64,000 bases of DNA from Sphingomonas sp. (GTDB taxonomy: Bacteria > Pseudomonadota > Alphaproteobacteria > Sphingomonadales > Sphingomonadaceae), in contig NZ_JAIXHL010000019.1 of the NCBI RefSeq assembly GCF_030145815.1, forward strand, positions 40,517 through 104,516. The letters run 5' to 3'. Shown here piece by piece: positions 42,626-50,922 of this stretch. Each line of letters starts with the position of its first letter. Positions within the stretch are counted from its first letter, which is position 1. The notes under the pieces were generated by a model that searched no databases, had not been told where the DNA came from, and worked only from the letters and a program-made list of their open reading frames with translations. A program made the translations under genes and the position numbers.

Positions 42626-43252
42626 TCACGCCGCAAGCGCATAGCTGCGCGGCGCAATTCCGCTATACGCCCACCACTTCTCCGCGAGCGCCTTGCGCGC
42701 CTTCTCCGTGCGCACCCAGTTCTGCCGGATACGGCCAAGATCGGGATGGACCGGATCGAACACCCGCATGGCGATCAGCATGTGAACATGCGGCAGGATT
42801 TCAGGCTTGTCGTCGCTCGCCGCCCGGTGGTGGATCGCCCAATCGACCACCATGCCCTGCGAGGTCAGATGGTCTTCGGCGAACCCTTCGATCAGGTTGC
42901 GCCAGCCGGCCACATCTTCGCCGATCGGCAGCGACCCCACCGCATGCGCGCAAACTGGCTCGTCGGGACGGATGCTCGCGGCATGCCGATCGGCCTCGTC
43001 CCACAGTCCGATGCCGTCGAGCGAGGGGTGATTTGCCCGCGCCGGAGCGCTACGGCCGTGCGCCGCTAGGTCGTCACGCCGGGACCAGTCCGGCGTGGGG
43101 CCGAACGTATCGATGCCGTGCTGACGATGAATATAGAGCCACGACGCGCGTGCGGTGCGATGCGTGCGCAGCAGCTCGGGCGTGTAACGGCCGCTGTGCT
43201 GGTGAACGGCATAGCGGACGTTGAACGGGCGGTCGTGATAGAGGCTATACAT
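42626..43252 (-). CDS. MobA/MobL-like relaxase-domain protein (orphan)
   Basis: A 208-residue protein. Residues 100-165 match the core of MobA/MobL (MobQ) relaxases: HAVGSLPIGEDVAGWRNLIEGFAEDH, then QGMVVDWAIHH, then LPHVHMLIAMR with the H-x-H (155 and 157) metal motif. A normal MobQ relaxase is longer and usually has a helicase or primase C-terminus; this one ends soon after motif III. The N-terminus YHDRPFNVRYAVHQHSGRYTPELLRTHR is unusual. It could be a reduced nicking enzyme or a decayed one. AAGGGAGA precedes the ATG. Confidence 0.65.
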   Translation of the reverse strand: MYSLYHDRPFNVRYAVHQHSGRYTPELLRTHRTARASWLYIHRQHGIDTFGPTPDWSRRDDLAAHGRSAPARANHPSLDGIGLWDEADRHAASIRPDEPVCAHAVGSLPIGEDVAGWRNLIEGFAEDHLTSQGMVVDWAIHHRAASDDKPEILPHVHMLIAMRVFDPVHPDLGRIRQNWVRTEKARKALAEKWWAYSGIAPRSYALAA

Positions 43253-43336
43253 GGTATTCTCCCTTGTGTGTTGGTCGTAAGCGGCCATGATCGGCGGCGG
43301 ACGCCGCTCGACTTTCGTGCAATCGAGATGAGAGGC

Positions 43337-44215
43337 TCAGGTGCGATGGCGCTGGTGCCAGGTGATCTCGCGCAGCGTTGGTCGGTGGCAGCCCGCTTCG
43401 GCAGCGAGCCATGCACGCTCGTCGTCGGTCGCACTTCCGGCAACCTCGATCCACCAGCAGCGGATCTTCGGGTTCCACCGATACCCTCGTGCCTTCAGCC
43501 GGTCCTTGACCTCGAACGGCGCGCCATTAGCGATGAGCCGCACGGTCGGGCGTTGCGCCGAGAGGATCATCTCGCTGCAGGCTGTCTTCCCCGATGGCAG
43601 CGTCGTGGCGAGCAGCGCGACCAGCGCGGCGACATCGGCATCGGCGCGGTGACGGGTATTGAAGAACCCGGCCACCTCGCCGAGCAGCGCGCCGAGTTGG
43701 CGGCCCTCATAGCCATGACCGCGCCAGTCGATGTCCTTGAGCGAGCATACCCACGGCTTGCCCGCCACTGAAGGATAGCGCCGCTCGATCCAGGCGGCAT
43801 CGAAGCTCGCGTTGTGCGCAACGATCAGGTCGGCGCCCGACAGCAGGTCGAGCGCTGCCGCATCGTCAATCCGCCTGCCGGCGAGGTCTGCGTCGGTGAG
43901 CCCGGTCAGCGCCGCGATCTGCGGTGGCAGCGGGTACCCCGGATCCTCCAGCCAGTCATGCACCCGCCTGACCCCAACGATGCGGCCGCGTGCATCGAAC
44001 CAGACGTGGCAGATCGCCAGCTCGATGATGTGCCCGGTTGCCGGATCGAGCGAGGTGGTCTCCGTGTCCAGAACTGCGGCAGTGCGGACCCGGCCTTCAG
44101 CCGCGGGTAGCGGTAGCAGGTCCAGCGGTGGCAGTGAGCGCAGAATGCGGTAGTCGGGATGCGCTTCGAGCAGCGCTGCGGCGCGTTCGGTATCAGGTGA
44201 CAGCCATTGTCGCAT
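43337..44215 (-). CDS. 3'-5' exonuclease of the DnaQ (DEDDh) family
   Basis: A 292-residue protein. The DEDDh residues are visible: D50 and E52 in VLDTETTSLDP, D139 in VAHNASFDAAW, H189 and D192/D194 in TRHRADADVAAL. After the catalytic domain there is a small C-terminal module (VRLIANGAPFEVKDRLKARGYRWNPKIRCWWIEV) found in exonucleases of plasmids and integrated elements. It may act in element replication, repair or protection of single strands during transfer. The start follows a strong hairpin and lacks an obvious ribosome site. Confidence 0.85.
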   Translation of the reverse strand: MRQWLSPDTERAAALLEAHPDYRILRSLPPLDLLPLPAAEGRVRTAAVLDTETTSLDPATGHIIELAICHVWFDARGRIVGVRRVHDWLEDPGYPLPPQIAALTGLTDADLAGRRIDDAAALDLLSGADLIVAHNASFDAAWIERRYPSVAGKPWVCSLKDIDWRGHGYEGRQLGALLGEVAGFFNTRHRADADVAALVALLATTLPSGKTACSEMILSAQRPTVRLIANGAPFEVKDRLKARGYRWNPKIRCWWIEVAGSATDDERAWLAAEAGCHRPTLREITWHQRHRT

Positions 44216-44232
44216 GATCTCGTCTCCACAAA

Positions 44233-44264
44233 CGACAAGGCCCCGCGCTAGCGGGGCCTTGTCG
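44233..44264 (-). terminator. 14-bp stem, tetraloop hairpin
   Basis: CGACAAGGCCCCGC and its exact complement enclose GCTA. On the minus strand TTTG follows. It lies after the gene at 44287 and before the exonuclease start, so it fits a terminator or attenuator between them. Confidence 0.6.
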
Positions 44265-44286
44265 AGGTTGGTGCAGATGTTCAGGT

Positions 44287-45048
44287 TCAGACGTAGGAGA
44301 GGCCTTCCTCGAAGGTCACCCAGCGTGCATCCTCGTCGCCGGCATCGCGCCTGACGCGGTACTCGCGATAGTAGCTCGCGAACGAGCCTGCCCGGCCGAA
44401 CGGCCGCGAAGTCAGGATCGCCTTCACTTCCGGGCGTGCCGCCTCGAGATCGATCAGCTTCTCGCGCAGCGGCAGCAGCGTCTCGAAAAAGGCATCCGGC
44501 AGTCCCGCCAAGAACGATGCGCCATGGGCCCACAGCATCAGACGCGACACGGCGCTGGTCAGTGCCACGCCTTCGGCCGCAGCCGGCGCGTCACGGCGCC
44601 ACCACTGCGCGACATCTCGGTCGGCAACCATGTTCGCCGCGATGCCGAGGCGGCGGCACAGCCCCACTTCGTCGTGTCCGGAGCCGAACATCGCCACCGC
44701 GTCCACGCGCCCCTGCCCGCTCGCCAGCGCGCCGAGCTTGGGCTCGACAAAGAACCGCCGCGCGGCCGCCTCAATGTTCAGCACATTGCAGTCGAGTTCG
44801 GTGATGACGGTCGGCGCGCCGGCGAGCAGCGCGTCTTCCACCAGCACCGGCAGCGGGAATTCAAGATCGCGCGCATCGGACATACAGGTGACGGTCACAT
44901 CGCGGCGCCCGTCATCGCGCATGTGCAGCGTTACCACCGCCGCCGCGACCGGCTTGCGTGCCATTGCGGTGCCGGGTGGCATGTCATCAACGGGCACGCA
45001 CGCCAGGCCGATCGCCTGGACGACCGGCGGGACATAAGGGGAGTTCAT
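44287..45048 (-). CDS. Hypothetical protein
   Basis: About 253 residues. An AAGGAGA site six bases upstream marks the third codon of the open frame (MNSPYV) as start; that site is part of a short palindrome TTCTCCT-N3-AGGAGAA. The protein has a beta-rich first half with TVITELDCNVLNIEAAARRFFVEPKLG and VDAVAMFGSGHDEVGLCRRLGI, recalling nuclease-like folds with acidic residues, but no family is clear. It precedes a DnaQ-like exonuclease on the same strand, so a DNA-processing partner is plausible. Confidence 0.65.
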   Translation of the reverse strand: MNSPYVPPVVQAIGLACVPVDDMPPGTAMARKPVAAAVVTLHMRDDGRRDVTVTCMSDARDLEFPLPVLVEDALLAGAPTVITELDCNVLNIEAAARRFFVEPKLGALASGQGRVDAVAMFGSGHDEVGLCRRLGIAANMVADRDVAQWWRRDAPAAAEGVALTSAVSRLMLWAHGASFLAGLPDAFFETLLPLREKLIDLEAARPEVKAILTSRPFGRAGSFASYYREYRVRRDAGDEDARWVTFEEGLSYV

Positions 45049-45070
45049 GAGCATTCTCCTTGAAGGAGAA

Positions 45071-45625
45071 CCGGAAAGCCAAGAGCCAGATATCAGCTCT
45101 TTTCCTCTACTTCCCAGTTCTCACTCCCTAGCGCTCAGCGCTCTCTCATCGCAGCCGAAACGATGGTCGATCGGTTGCGATAGCCAACGCTGGCCTCGGG
45201 CAGCGGGCTGGTTTTCCCACGGCTAAGCCAAAATTTTTTGGTTGACGGAATGACCGAAGCTGGGCCGCAACCGGACTGGCGGCTTGTGGCCGCCGGAGCG
45301 GCATAAGCAGACATCGTAGCGGGTGGTGCGCGTACAACTCGAATTAGGCCGTCAGCAGCCTGTCTATTTTCGGGTACGGCAGTGGGCAAAGCCGACGCAC
45401 GTAAGCCGATTGCGCCAGAACTCCGTTTCTGAACACTGCCGTCTTCCGCTCGATCATCACCTCGCAGTGGGTCTGCGGTCCGAGAGCATGGCTCTCGATC
45501 TCGCCCCGATTGCGGACCATGTCGTTGGTCGACCCTTGTGCGTCACGCTCTCGACCGGCCGCACCCGTCGATATGTCAATCATCAATTCCCGCATGACAA
45601 TCGCCGCGCAGCACAATCTCATAAC
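45071..45625. other. Intergenic stretch, mostly without recognised genes
   Basis: This region separates the leftward accessory genes from the riboswitch operon. One minus-strand frame with plausible codon use is listed separately. A second short minus frame ending at 45135 (with SPLPEASVGYRNRSTIVSAAMRER) may be a gene remnant. An AAAATTTTTT tract sits near 45235. No tRNA or IS end was recognised. Confidence 0.4.
45344..45583 (-). CDS. Possible small protein of unknown function
   Basis: About 79 residues from MIDISTGAAGRERDAQ to PKIDRLLTA. The amino-acid mix is ordinary, and codon third positions are moderately G/C-rich, unlike the arginine-rich shadow frames. A GGGAA element lies before the ATG. 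No domain is seen. The call rests only on composition. Confidence 0.35.
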   Translation of the reverse strand: MIDISTGAAGRERDAQGSTNDMVRNRGEIESHALGPQTHCEVMIERKTAVFRNGVLAQSAYVRRLCPLPYPKIDRLLTA

Positions 45626-45647
45626 GATATAAAGATATCTTTATATC
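45626..45647. promoter_or_regulatory. Perfect 22-bp palindrome, candidate methionine-regulator operator (SahR-type)
   Basis: Each arm is GATATAAAGAT and its exact complement, with no spacer. A TTGACA box follows five bases later, then the cobalamin riboswitch and mesX-mesD. Operators of ArsR-family regulators of the methionine/S-adenosylhomocysteine cycle (SahR) are AT-rich palindromes of this kind upstream of such genes. The palindrome is certain; the regulator is inference. Confidence 0.65.
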
Positions 45648-45683
45648 AGGATTGACAGCGTAGTTTCGATTGTGTTGAAAGGG

Positions 45684-45888
45684 CGCGTCGAGGTTCCCCG
45701 CCTCAGGCACGACGGCGGGGCTAAGACGGGAAGCCGGTGATGTCCTTCTGGGCAGATTCCGGCGCTGCCCCCGCAACTGTAAGCGGCGAGTGGCGGTTCC
45801 ATTTTGTGCCACTGAGCGTCCGCAAGACGCTCGGGAAGGCCGGAACCACCGCGACGACCCGTGAGCCAGGAGACCTGCCTCCGACGCG
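45684..45888 (+). ncRNA. Cobalamin (B12) riboswitch
   Basis: Closing arms CGCGTCG and CGACGCG bracket the aptamer. Inside are the conserved pieces GCCGGTGATGTCC, CTGCCCCCGCAACTGTAAGCGG, GCCACTG, GGGAAGGCCGG and the B12 box GAGCCAGGAGACCTGCC. All are in the expected order. It precedes a B12-independent methionine synthase operon. High cobalamin should switch the operon off so the B12-dependent enzyme is used. The expression platform between the aptamer and the mesX ATG (about 135 bases) has no obvious U-tract terminator, so translation control is possible. Confidence 0.93.
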
Positions 45889-46024
45889 ATAACGTTCCTC
45901 GGACGGGGGTGTCTCCGGTGGATCGCGCTTGACGCAGGGCTTGCGGCTGTCCGCCGTCGCCTGTCCATCGTGCGCGTTCTTCCTTCGGCCCTCCTGCCCG
46001 CACATGCAGTTTGGGGTACCGACC

Positions 46025-47011
46025 ATGACCGACAGCGCCTTCACCTTCACGCTCAAGAGCATTCCGTTCGACGAAGAGTATCGGCCGGCCGACAATACGC
46101 GGATCACGACCAACTTCGCCAATCTGGCGCGGGGTGAGCGCCGTGAGGAAAATCTGCGCAACACGCTGCGCATGATCGACAACCGCTTCAATTCACTGGC
46201 GCACTGGGACAATCCGGCGGGCGATCGCTACGCGCTCGAGCTCACCATCATCACCGCCGAGATGCATGTCGCCGCCAACGGCGCTCAGGATGCGTTCCCG
46301 CTGATCGAGATCCTCAGGACCACGATCATCGACAAGAAGACCAGAGCGCGGATGGACGGCATCGTCGGGAACAATTTTTCCTCCTACATCCGCGATTACG
46401 ACTTCAGCGTCGTGCTGCCCGAACATAGCAAGGCGCATCCCAACTCGGGCACGCCAGAAGGGTTCGGCGACCTTCACGGCAATCTGTTCAAGCATTTCCT
46501 GAAGTCGGAAGCGTATCGCGCAACGTTCAGCAAGCCGCCTGTGATCTGTCTCAGCGTGTCGAGCAACAAGACCTATCAGCGTACCGGCAACGAGCACCCG
46601 ATCCTGGGCTTTGAATATGAGAATGACGAGTTCTCGGCGACCGACGACTATTTCGCGAAGATGGGGATGAAGGTCCGCTACTTCATGCCGCGCAACAGCG
46701 CCGCGCCCTTCGCCTTCTACCATATCGGCGACCTGCTGGGCGACTATACCAACCTCGAGCTGGTCAGCACGATTGCGACGATGGACACGTTCCAGCGCAT
46801 CTATCGCCCCGAGATCTACAATGCCAATTCGGTAGCGGCGGAACAGTATCGGCCTAGCCTGAAATACCAGGACTATTCGCTGACCCGCATCGTCTATGAC
46901 CGCGAGGAGCGTAGCCGGCTCGCGTTTGAACAGGGCAAGTTCGCCGAAGAGCGGTTCATCAAGCCCTATCGCGCAGCGCTTGAACAATGGTCGGCCAGTT
47001 TCGCCGCCTGA
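46025..47011 (+). CDS. mesX: MesX (DUF1852), partner of the MesD methionine synthase
   Basis: A 328-residue soluble protein of the DUF1852 family. Recognisable stretches are FTLKSIPFDEEYRPADNTRITTNFANLARG, LRMIDNRFNSLAHWDNP and TAEMHVAAN. The ATG MTDSAFTFTL begins the conserved part; the open frame upstream overlaps leader sequence. DUF1852 proteins occur next to core-type MetE enzymes of the MesD family and are needed, with oxygen, for MesD activity in genetic work on bacteria. Its chemical role is not established as far as I know. It lies 30 bases upstream of mesD. Confidence 0.88.
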   Translation: MTDSAFTFTLKSIPFDEEYRPADNTRITTNFANLARGERREENLRNTLRMIDNRFNSLAHWDNPAGDRYALELTIITAEMHVAANGAQDAFPLIEILRTTIIDKKTRARMDGIVGNNFSSYIRDYDFSVVLPEHSKAHPNSGTPEGFGDLHGNLFKHFLKSEAYRATFSKPPVICLSVSSNKTYQRTGNEHPILGFEYENDEFSATDDYFAKMGMKVRYFMPRNSAAPFAFYHIGDLLGDYTNLELVSTIATMDTFQRIYRPEIYNANSVAAEQYRPSLKYQDYSLTRIVYDREERSRLAFEQGKFAEERFIKPYRAALEQWSASFAA

Positions 47012-47041
47012 TCTCCCCTGAATTCAAAGGTATTTTCGAAC

Positions 47042-48070
47042 ATGACGATGTTGTTGCCCACGACGACCGCGGGCAGTCTGCCCAAGCCCTCCTGGCTCGC
47101 TGAGCCCGAGAAGCTGTGGGCCGCGTGGAAGCATGAAGGCGAAGAACTTGTCGCCGCCAAGCAGGACGCGCTGCGCCTTGCGGTCGATGATCAGAAAAAG
47201 GCGGGTATCGACATCGTCGGCGATGGCGAACAGACGCGCCAGCATTTTGTCACCACCTTCATCGAGCATCTGGAAGGCGTCGATTGGGAAAAGAAGCAGG
47301 TCATGCGCATCCGCAACCGCTACGACGCCAGCGTGCCGTCGGTGGTGGGCGCGGTGTCGCGGCCCAGGTCGGTGTTCGTCGAGGATGCCAAGTACCTGCG
47401 CGCGCAGACCGACGGGCCGATCAAATGGACGCTGCCCGGTCCGATGACGATGATCGATACGTTGTACGACGATCACTATAAGAGCCGTGAGAAGCTCGCC
47501 TGGGAATTCGCCTGCATCCTCAACGAAGAGGCGAAGGAGCTGGAAGCCGCAGGCGTCGATATTGTCCAGTTCGACGAACCGGCGTTCAACGTCTTTTTCG
47601 ACGAGGCGAACGACTGGGGCATCAAGACTCTGGAGCGCGCCGCCGAGGGGCTTAAGTGTGAGACCGCGGTCCACATCTGCTATGGCTATGGCATCAAGGC
47701 GAACACCGACTGGAAGAAGACGCTCGGCTCCGAATGGCGGCAATATGAGGAAATCTTCCCCAATTTGCAGAAGTCGACGATCGATATCGTCAGCCTCGAA
47801 TGCCAGTGTTCGCGCGTACCGATGGACCTGATCGAGCTCATTCGCGGCAAGAAGGTGATGGTCGGCGCGATCGACGTGGCGACCGACACGGTCGAGACGC
47901 CCGAAGAGGTCGCGGCGACGCTGCGCAACGCGTTGCGCTTCGTCGATGCCGACAAGCTCATCCCCGCCACCAACTGCGGCATGGCGCCGCTGTCGCGTGC
48001 GGTTGCGAACGGCAAGCTGAGGGCGCTGGGTGCGGGTGCGGAGATCGTCCGCAAGGAACTGGCGGCGTAA
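47042..48070 (+). CDS. mesD: MesD-type folate-independent methionine synthase (MetE catalytic core)
   Basis: A 342-residue protein equal to only the C-terminal catalytic barrel of MetE. It starts PTTTAGSLPKPSW. Zinc ligands can be read: H211 (and C213) in AVHICYGYG, C254/C256 in LECQCSR and C312 in ATNCGMAPL. QFDEPAF and KWTLPGPMTM are also typical. The N-terminal folate-binding half of MetE is missing, as in the Mes families that do not use methyl-tetrahydrofolate. It transfers a methyl group from another donor to homocysteine. With mesX upstream and a B12 riboswitch ahead, it is the B12-independent route to methionine. Confidence 0.9.
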   Translation: MTMLLPTTTAGSLPKPSWLAEPEKLWAAWKHEGEELVAAKQDALRLAVDDQKKAGIDIVGDGEQTRQHFVTTFIEHLEGVDWEKKQVMRIRNRYDASVPSVVGAVSRPRSVFVEDAKYLRAQTDGPIKWTLPGPMTMIDTLYDDHYKSREKLAWEFACILNEEAKELEAAGVDIVQFDEPAFNVFFDEANDWGIKTLERAAEGLKCETAVHICYGYGIKANTDWKKTLGSEWRQYEEIFPNLQKSTIDIVSLECQCSRVPMDLIELIRGKKVMVGAIDVATDTVETPEEVAATLRNALRFVDADKLIPATNCGMAPLSRAVANGKLRALGAGAEIVRKELAA

Positions 48071-48155
48071 GCAAAAATCGGGTCCGGCGATGCCCACACG
48101 GCATCGCCGGACGGCGTATCCGGGCGCGGTCGCGTGCTCGATTCAGGAATATTCG

Positions 48156-49154
48156 ATGAACGCTCTTCTGCGCCGCCCGCGGCTCGATCCCTATATCTTC
48201 GCGATCATGGCGATGGTCGCGGTGGCCGCGATCATTCCCGCGCGGGGCGTCCGGAAAGAGGTGCTTGATCATGTCGTGCACGCCGCGATCGCGCTGCTGT
48301 TCTTCATCTATGGCGCGAAGATTTCGCGGCAGGCGATCTGGCAGGGCATCGCCCATTGGCGCCTGCAGGGTCTGGTCTTTGCCACCACCTTCCTCGCCTT
48401 CCCGGTGATCGGGTTCGCGTTGATCGCTCTGGCGGGGGGCGTTCTGGATAGCGGGCTGGTCACCGGCCTGATGTTCCTGTGCCTGTTGCCCTCCACGGTG
48501 CAATCGTCGATCGCGCTGACCTCAATCGCGCGCGGCAATGTCCCGGCGGCGCTGTGCTGCGCGTCGCTGTCGAACCTAGCCGGGGTGGTGATCACGCCTG
48601 TGCTCGCGGCACTGCTGCTGACCACCAATAGCGGCGGCATTTCGCTCGACGCGGTGCGCGAGATCGCGCTGCAGATCCTGCTGCCCTTCATCATCGGCCA
48701 GTTGGCGCGCCCGCTGGTCGGCGACTGGTTCACCCGCCAGAAGACGCTGACGATGCTGGTCGATCGCGGATCGATCCTGCTGGTCGTCTATGCGGCGTTC
48801 AGCGCGGGCGTGGTCGCGGGCATCTGGAGCAAGGTGACGCCGCAGAGCATTGCGCTGGTCATCCTGCTCGATCTGCTGCTGCTGTCGATCGCCCTCGTCT
48901 TCACGACTGCGGCCGCTCGCCTGTCGCGCCTGCCGGTCGAGGATGAAGTCACGATCGCGTTCTGTGGATCGCAAAAGAGCATGGCGAGCGGACTGCCGAT
49001 GGCGAACATCCTCTTTCCGGCCAGCACTGTTGGCCTGATCGTCCTGCCGCTGATGCTGTACCACCAGATGCAGCTGATGATCTGCGCCGCGCTCGCCCGG
49101 CGCTACAGCCTGCGCCCCGAACAAGCCGTGCCGATGGTCACAGCCGCGGCATGA
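48156..49154 (+). CDS. SBF-type (bile acid:sodium symporter family) transporter
   Basis: A 332-residue membrane protein with about ten spans. FFIYGAKISRQAIWQGI, LPSTVQSSIALTSIARGNVPAALCCASLSNLAG and FCGSQKSMASGLPMANILFP are diagnostic of the SBF-like family (PF13593). These proteins move organic anions or small metabolites with sodium. It lies 85 bases after mesD in the same direction, so it is probably under the same riboswitch. It may import a methyl donor, methionine or a B12-related compound, or export a by-product; that is inference. Confidence 0.88.
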   Translation: MNALLRRPRLDPYIFAIMAMVAVAAIIPARGVRKEVLDHVVHAAIALLFFIYGAKISRQAIWQGIAHWRLQGLVFATTFLAFPVIGFALIALAGGVLDSGLVTGLMFLCLLPSTVQSSIALTSIARGNVPAALCCASLSNLAGVVITPVLAALLLTTNSGGISLDAVREIALQILLPFIIGQLARPLVGDWFTRQKTLTMLVDRGSILLVVYAAFSAGVVAGIWSKVTPQSIALVILLDLLLLSIALVFTTAAARLSRLPVEDEVTIAFCGSQKSMASGLPMANILFPASTVGLIVLPLMLYHQMQLMICAALARRYSLRPEQAVPMVTAAA

Positions 49155-49192
49155 CCCCGATTCATCCAGCCGTCAGTCAAGGATCAAACCCT

Positions 49193-49762
49193 ATGACCAT
49201 CCTCCGCGATATCGACGACGACAGCGATCTGCGCCAGCTGTTCGGCCGGTTCCCGACCGGCGTCACGGCATTGTGCGCGATGAATGGGGACCAGCCGATC
49301 GGCATGACCGCAAGCGCCTTCGTGGCGATCTCGCTCAAGCCCGCATTGGTCTCGGTGTGCATCAAGCACGGGTCGTGGACCTGGCAGCAATTGCGCGGGT
49401 GCGACCGGATCGGAATCTCATTTCTGGGCCACGGGCACGCCGCAGTCGCGCGTCAGCTATCGCAGCGCAGCGACGACCGGTTTGAGGGGCTGGATTATGA
49501 CGTGACCACCAACGGCGGGCTGTTCCTCGCCGGTGCGACAGCCTGGCTCGAATGCGCACTCGAGCGGGAGATACCTGCCGGAGACCACGACATCGTCCTG
49601 TTTCGCCTTCATCGCGCATCGGTGGCCAACGCGGTCATGCCTCTCGTCTTCCACTCCAGCGACTTCCACACTCTTGCGCCCGTCGATCAGATGCACTGTT
49701 CATTGCCATCTTCAGGGCTCAAGGTCGGAGCCGCTGCCTCGGCAGCGTGCGCAGATCGATGA
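49193..49762 (+). CDS. Flavin reductase family protein (RutF/HpaC-like)
   Basis: A 189-residue protein of the FMN-binding split-barrel flavin reductase fold: LRQLFGRFPTGVTALCAMNGDQPIGMTASAFVAISLKPALVSVCIKHGS, then ISFLGHGHAAVARQLS and GATAWLECALEREIPAGDHDIVLFRL. Such enzymes supply reduced flavin to an oxygenase. AAGGA lies upstream of the chosen ATG; an ATG 42 bases earlier would overlap the transporter stop. Placed in the MesX/MesD operon, which needs oxygen, it is an attractive electron donor for MesX. That link is inference. Confidence 0.87.
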   Translation: MTILRDIDDDSDLRQLFGRFPTGVTALCAMNGDQPIGMTASAFVAISLKPALVSVCIKHGSWTWQQLRGCDRIGISFLGHGHAAVARQLSQRSDDRFEGLDYDVTTNGGLFLAGATAWLECALEREIPAGDHDIVLFRLHRASVANAVMPLVFHSSDFHTLAPVDQMHCSLPSSGLKVGAAASAACADR

Positions 49763-50532
49763 GCAGCGACCTCGCCGCCGTTGCGCCCGGTACCGTCCAG
49801 TTGATCGATATGATCTTCCCCGGCGATGCCAACCATCACGGCACGCTGTTCGGCGGCGTGGCGCTCGCACATATGGACAAGGTGGCGTTTCTTGCCGCCA
49901 CACGTCATGGCCGCGCACCGTTCGTTACCGCAGCATCGGACAAGATCGATTTCAGGGCACCGGGACGCATCGGCGAGATGGTCGAGGCCACCGGTCGCGT
50001 GGTTCGTGTCGGCAACAGTTCGCTCGATGTGGAGGTCGAACTCGTTGCCGAAGCCCTGGTTACTGGTGAGCGACGCACCTGCGCGAGCGGGCGCTTTGCG
50101 ATGGTCGCGGTAAAGACGGCCGAAACGGTCCTGCCGCTCCCGCCGCTCGACCTGACTGCTTCTGCGCCAAACGACGATCTCTTGCGGATGGTCGAGATCG
50201 TATTCCCACCGCAGACCAACCATTATGGTACGCTCTACGGCGGCGACGCGCTCAAGATGATGGGCAAGGCGGCGTTTATCGCCGCGACCCGGCGCGCGCG
50301 CGCGGTGATGGTCGTGGCGGCGTCGGACAAGATTGAATTCGAGTCTCCCATCCGTGAAGGTGAGTTGGTCGAACTCGCAGCCAGACCGGTTGGTACCGGC
50401 CGCACGTCGGTGCAAATCGCTGTGGACCTGTGGGCAGAAGGCCTTTTGACGGGCGAACGCCGCCTGGCCGGGTCGGCGCGCTTTACGATGGTTGCAGTCG
50501 ACCGCGAAGGACGGCCCACCGCGTTCGGGTGA
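49759..50532 (+). CDS. Double-hotdog acyl-CoA thioesterase
   Basis: A 257-residue protein with two hotdog domains in tandem. Each has the motif DMIFPGDANHHGTLFGG / EIVFPPQTNHYGTLYGG followed by a helix and a SDKIDFRAPGRIGEMVE / SDKIEFESPIREGELVE strand, as in YciA/BACH thioesterases. It hydrolyses acyl-CoA esters in the cytosol. It overlaps the flavin reductase stop by ATGA, so it belongs to the same operon. Its link to methionine synthesis is not clear. Confidence 0.87.
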   Translation: MSSDLAAVAPGTVQLIDMIFPGDANHHGTLFGGVALAHMDKVAFLAATRHGRAPFVTAASDKIDFRAPGRIGEMVEATGRVVRVGNSSLDVEVELVAEALVTGERRTCASGRFAMVAVKTAETVLPLPPLDLTASAPNDDLLRMVEIVFPPQTNHYGTLYGGDALKMMGKAAFIAATRRARAVMVVAASDKIEFESPIREGELVELAARPVGTGRTSVQIAVDLWAEGLLTGERRLAGSARFTMVAVDREGRPTAFG

Positions 50533-50922
50533 CATATGCCGCTCACTGCCGTTCTTCTAGGCGGCCTGCGTCTCATCTCCAAGCGAACCGCAAGAGCATG
50601 ATAACGACGACCGCTTTCGGGAATTAGAGCGAGTTTTGGTTGAGTGAAGCCCAGTTCGAACGGCTGCGTCCGCTGCCGGACAACGTGCGCGGTGTGGCGC
50701 GGGTCGATGATCGGCGGGTGATCAGCGGCATCATCCGGCGCGCGGTGCATCTCGAACATCTCAACTTTTCTCAGCGGCTTTGAGCGTCGGATCGCGTTGC
50801 GCGCGGTTTGGCTGGTCGCTAGCGAATCGAATGACGCGCTGGTGATCCCGCCACGGGGTTGTTGAGAACCGGTTGCAACTGGTCTAGATCGGCGGGGTCA
50901 TTTACGAACGACTGGAGTTGAT
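50533..50922. other. Intergenic region with an IS5-type remnant
   Basis: Apart from the transposase fragment listed separately, nothing is recognised. The promoter of the ferric ABC operon should lie in the last 100 bases. Confidence 0.4.
50634..50783 (+). pseudogene. Truncated IS5-family transposase N-terminus
   Basis: The frame reads FWLSEAQFERLRPL, then RGVARVDDRRVISGIIR, which is the start of IS5-family transposases. It then runs into unrelated residues and a TGA stop after 50 codons. No catalytic part and no terminal repeats were seen. It is a decayed remnant between the mes operon and the iron genes. Confidence 0.75.

Noticed and set aside
45135..45389. Minus-strand ORF of 84 codons ending SAAMRER
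   Set aside because: Only the last 30 residues look protein-like and no ribosome site or family was seen; possible remnant at most.
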